Assembly (NCBI GenBank): GCA_023634235.1
Contig: JAMKCF010000008.1
Coordinates: 5,577,676-5,641,675 of the forward strand
Origin: Pisaster brevispinus
Taxonomy: Eukaryota; Echinodermata; Asteroidea; Forcipulatida; Asteriidae
Direction: 5' to 3'
DNA: 64,000 bases
Part shown: positions 62,101 to 64,000 of the stretch, in pieces
Numbering within the stretch: the first letter of the stretch is position 1
Layout: each line of letters starts with the position of its first letter
Notes under the pieces: generated by a model
Databases searched by the model: none
What the model was told of the DNA's origin: nothing
What the model saw: only the letters and a program-made list of their open reading frames with translations
Made by a program: the position numbers and the translations under genes

Positions 62101-63870
62101 CTGCTTGTGTTGCTTGTGTCCGAGGTGATGCTCGAGTGCGGTGAGCATGAACTGAATCCACCGATGTCGGAATATGACAGGTGAACGTCGTCTTGACGAA
62201 GAGGTAGAGCGTCATGACTCTCAGTCGACTTCTTGTGAATTGTTTCTAAGTCTCTCCAAACCTCAGGGGGCTTCGAGCTCCGCCCAGCCGGCCGGGCGTA
62301 CCTGAAGATCGCCACAATAAGCATGTTAATCGGAAAGGCAAGTATTGAACTCTCGATCCCGATGAGGATCTCGGTGAACGTGATCCGGAACGTTCCGAGA
62401 TCCATGACCTGTTCCGCCGGATCACTGGGCACACCGTAGAACATTATACTGGTCAGCATGACACACATCAGAAGGGACAGGCAGCAGGAAACTCTTTGCA
62501 GACAGGTGAAGTGGCTTCTTGGAGGATGGTTGAAGATGGAGAACCACAGATGGCCATCTTGGAAGTCCTTCGTGGCACGCGTTGAGAACAGATGCTTGAA
62601 GTCTCTCAACTCTTCCGCACTTGCTGTCGGGAAAGCGTGGTCTATCAGGCCCTCGCCAATGTCAACCGCCAGCCAGGAATTGCACATAACAAACCAAGAC
62701 TCGTCAACCTCCAGGTCGTGAACGGTGATGCGACTTGCGTACCTGGACGACACGGAACGATATGACACAGATCAAAGTGAAGAGGAACGAGAACGATGCA
62801 ATAAACTCGTAAATGTTTAACAAAATGTTGTGCTGTGAATTTCTGAAAAAGGTATACCAGGGCTTTGCATTAAACTTGTTACAAATGTGACCATTATGAC
62901 GATTGCACAAAACCATGGCTAAGTCGTGATAACAGCAAACGTCCAATACAAATAAATATTGACTGCTGTGAGTGATATGGTTAAAACCTCGGTGTGTTGT
63001 ATTTTCCCTAGGCGGAAGCTGCCGTTGTATTGCACACTGGTTGCTACAGGTATAGTACATTTATGGTTGCTCCGGGTTATAGTTCGTCGCGTTCTCGCGG
63101 CTTTATTATATAAAAATATATCATGTGACGCGCTCTAAACCAATCGAAAGGCAGAATCTATGTGATACTGCAAGCACATGTCTTACACACTCAAACCATT
63201 GTCTCTGTTCAACTAGGATTGTCATGTGACGTAAGAAAGAAGTACCATTCTGGACTGTCGCCAGCGTTGTCGTGCCAGATCCTGACCTCCTTCACTTCAC
63301 CAATGCTCTCCCGTGTCGTGATAATAAAGGAGTCTGCGCAGCCTCTCTGCAGGACCTTACGACCTTGGGCTACAAGAAGCTGCGGTCGACTCTTGCCGTG
63401 TGAACCAACCAGGGTCAGGGTAGCGATGGCAGTTGTGCCGGCTCCCCTGCGCATGCCTGTCACGACGGTGACGTCATAACGGTAGTGGGCAAAGGGGTCG
63501 TTGTCTTCAAGGGTAACAACGCCTGCCTGTTGATGCAATAACGCAAAATGCCGACCATCAATAAATAATTATAATAATATGAATGACTATAGGATTGTAC
63601 TCCAAATACGTGTGCTGTCACAAACTTTGTAATGAGCACCTTCAGTGCATCTGCCTTGTCTCTTCGGCGAGCCCATACAGCGACCAGCACGTAAGCTACA
63701 AGGATGCAAGCGACTGTTGTGACGACTACGGGGTTCTCTAGGAACGTCAGGAACAGCTTGGAGTCCTCCAGGAAGCTGACCTCGTTGGGCATGACGAGAA
63801 AGCTGGAGCTGAAGAACGTCAGGTGGTTGCACAGACAGTGTGTGACGTCAGGAGAGGAAAGAGGGCCCAC
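57900..63870 (-). CDS. Polycystin-1-like protein, 3' part (six exons)
   Basis: Exons 63640-63870, 63246-63526, 61535-62742, 60065-60327, 59458-59593 and 57900-59110 join in frame to 1109 residues. In order they encode the GPS motif with HCLCNHLT, TM1, a PLAT domain (YDVTVVTGMRRGAGTT to about residue 205), TM2-TM3, a Ser-rich loop, TM4-TM5, TM6, an extracellular polycystin/TOP domain, and TM7-TM11 with pore. This is the 11-pass layout of the polycystin-1 family (PKD1, PKD1L1-3, sea urchin suREJ3). Such proteins sit in the plasma or ciliary membrane, self-cleave at the GPS and pair with PKD2-type subunits. The large extracellular N-terminus is beyond the window. The C-terminus ends about 40 residues after TM11 without an obvious coiled coil. 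The subfamily is uncertain, and PKD1L2-like is my guess. The gene is convergent with foxf. Confidence 0.93.
59458..59593 (-). CDS. Polycystin exon: TOP domain segment
   Basis: A 136-bp exon after acceptor TTTGTCTCAG. It reads VTDFDGFFEWVDVDLVPGLY and continues to QLRVRH plus G, with donor GTAAAC. The F-W-x5-L-x-P-x-L-Y pattern and the QxRVR ending are typical of the extracellular polycystin domain. Confidence 0.9.
60065..60327 (-). CDS. Polycystin exon: TM6 and start of the TOP domain
   Basis: The acceptor GGTGTAG precedes 60327, and the first two bases complete Glu. It encodes a basic cytoplasmic segment (KRKAMERKMYALLREIFGY), TM6 (IMFLWLVIVIAYNQ) and the first extracellular residues (NVKDVFFSSDEFES). 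It ends at donor GTAATC in phase 0. The segment corresponds to the first transmembrane helix of the PKD2-like channel unit. Confidence 0.9.
60680..60770. repeat. Short nested repeats of TGGGTCCCAT/ATGGGCCAAC type
   Basis: Within an intron, GTCCCATGGGTCCCATATGG and ATGGGTCCCATAAGGGCCAA repeat the same words with internal palindromes. The unit is irregular, about 22-25 bp, with about three copies. Confidence 0.55.
60815..61010 (+). pseudogene. Non-LTR retrotransposon 3'-end remnant in an intron
   Basis: At 60827-60880 the + frame reads PSLDTFKKALKTHLFEL then stop. This is the typical C-terminal motif of LINE ORF2 proteins (S-F-K-x-x-L-K-T-H-L-F). It is followed by 3'-UTR-like AT-rich sequence with TGTATTGTAATGTATTG repeats. 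It lies antisense to the polycystin gene between the TM2-TM5 and TM6 exons. Confidence 0.65.
61535..62742 (-). CDS. Polycystin exon: end of PLAT, TM2-TM5
   Basis: The first base completes the Trp codon, then YASRITVHDLEVDESWF ends the PLAT domain. TM2 lies around LLMCVMLTSIMFYGV and TM3 around ESSILAFPINMLIVAIF. A Ser-rich cytoplasmic loop follows (many S/T between PHSSITSD and SSPNIH), then TM4 (VYIGWVLVILTTLVSSYFTM) and TM5 with the conserved QSIFITQPLKVLL. The exon ends DVQI plus G at the strong donor GTGAGT. At 1208 bp it is nearly as long as the last exon (57900-59110, 1211 bp). Confidence 0.92.
62743..63245 (-). other. Polycystin intron, nothing else seen
   Basis: It is bounded by donor GTACTT (63245 side) and acceptor CGTCCAG (62743 side). 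The frame at 62704-63060 on the minus strand is intronic and has no domain. Confidence 0.6.
63246..63526 (-). CDS. Polycystin exon: PLAT domain, first part
   Basis: It begins AGVVTLEDNDP after an acceptor CAACAG, and ends two bases into a Trp codon at donor GTACTT. It contains YRYDVTVVTGMRRGAGTTA and the later VKEVRIWHDNAGDSPEW, hallmarks of the polycystin PLAT beta-sandwich. PLAT domains typically bind lipids or partner proteins at the inner membrane face. A four-base-offset second AG exists at the acceptor, but it would break the frame. Confidence 0.9.
63640..63870 (-). CDS. Polycystin exon: GPS site and TM1
   Basis: 77 residues, phase 0 at both ends. The acceptor CTTTATAG precedes GTG at 63870, and the donor is AAG|GTGCTC. 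The GPS signature HCLCNHLT ends in the H-L-T tripeptide at which GAIN/GPS proteins cut between L and T. A hydrophobic helix (PVVVTTVACILVAYVLVAVW, about residues 47-66) is followed by an RRRDK stop-transfer sequence. Confidence 0.88.
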
Positions 63871-64000
63871 CTATAAAGTTGAAGAGAATTGGGATCAAGC
63901 TGTGTGCCACGGTTTGTGAGGTTTGTGTTTCTAGTCTCCCGAGGGGGTTGCTATTAAACCAATTTGCTATACACACCATCCGAAGGAGCTATGGCTTAAC

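Noticed and set aside
62704..63060. 118-codon minus-strand frame as a separate polycystin exon
   Set aside because: It is the intron upstream of the 62742 acceptor read through in another frame. The PLAT domain joins perfectly across this interval without it.

Overview
This is a eukaryotic, gene-poor, AT-rich and repeat-rich window. It contains one complete gene and the 3' part of a second. Both genes are split by GT-AG introns, and dispersed short transposons, tRNA-derived SINEs, LINE remnants, minisatellites and long homopolymer tracts fill the rest. The gene content (a FoxF forkhead gene and an 11-pass polycystin-1-type gene with GPS and PLAT domains) and the repeats fit a marine invertebrate deuterostome. 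My best guess is an echinoderm, possibly a sea star, but that is inference from general resemblance and not from a search.

Layout. 1-25.5 kb holds no recognisable gene. It contains four minisatellite arrays (periods about 21, 39.5, 53 and 108 bp), members of three short inverted-repeat element families (called A, B and C here), two SINEs and one exon-like block with an in-frame stop (24846-25082). The foxf gene runs from 26173 to 50051 on the + strand. Exon 1 (26173-27334) carries the forkhead domain and most of the protein. A 22.6-kb intron (27335-49920) follows, and exon 2 (49921-50051) encodes the conserved C-terminal tail. The spliced protein is 430 residues. The intron has no coding exon I can recognise and carries SINEs, family A and B elements, an inverted pair of another repeat and a miRNA-like hairpin.

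From about 50.05 to 51.73 kb is the probable foxf 3' UTR. Then come a 143-bp perfect CT microsatellite, another family B element, a LINE remnant and a family C element. The minus strand from 63870 down to 57900 carries the last six exons of a polycystin-1-like gene whose 5' end lies beyond the window. These exons encode in order the GPS cleavage site, TM1, the PLAT domain, TM2-TM5, TM6, the extracellular polycystin (TOP) domain, and TM7-TM11 with the pore. The spliced fragment is 1109 residues, and every junction keeps frame.

The two genes are convergent and there is no evidence that they work together. FoxF is a nuclear regulator of mesoderm development. The polycystin is a membrane receptor or channel subunit. 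No bacterial-type system, CRISPR array, rRNA or functional-looking tRNA gene was seen. The points most worth following up are the channel-competent-looking pore of the polycystin, the large non-coding foxf intron and its hairpin, the unannotated repeat families, and the exon-like block upstream of foxf.
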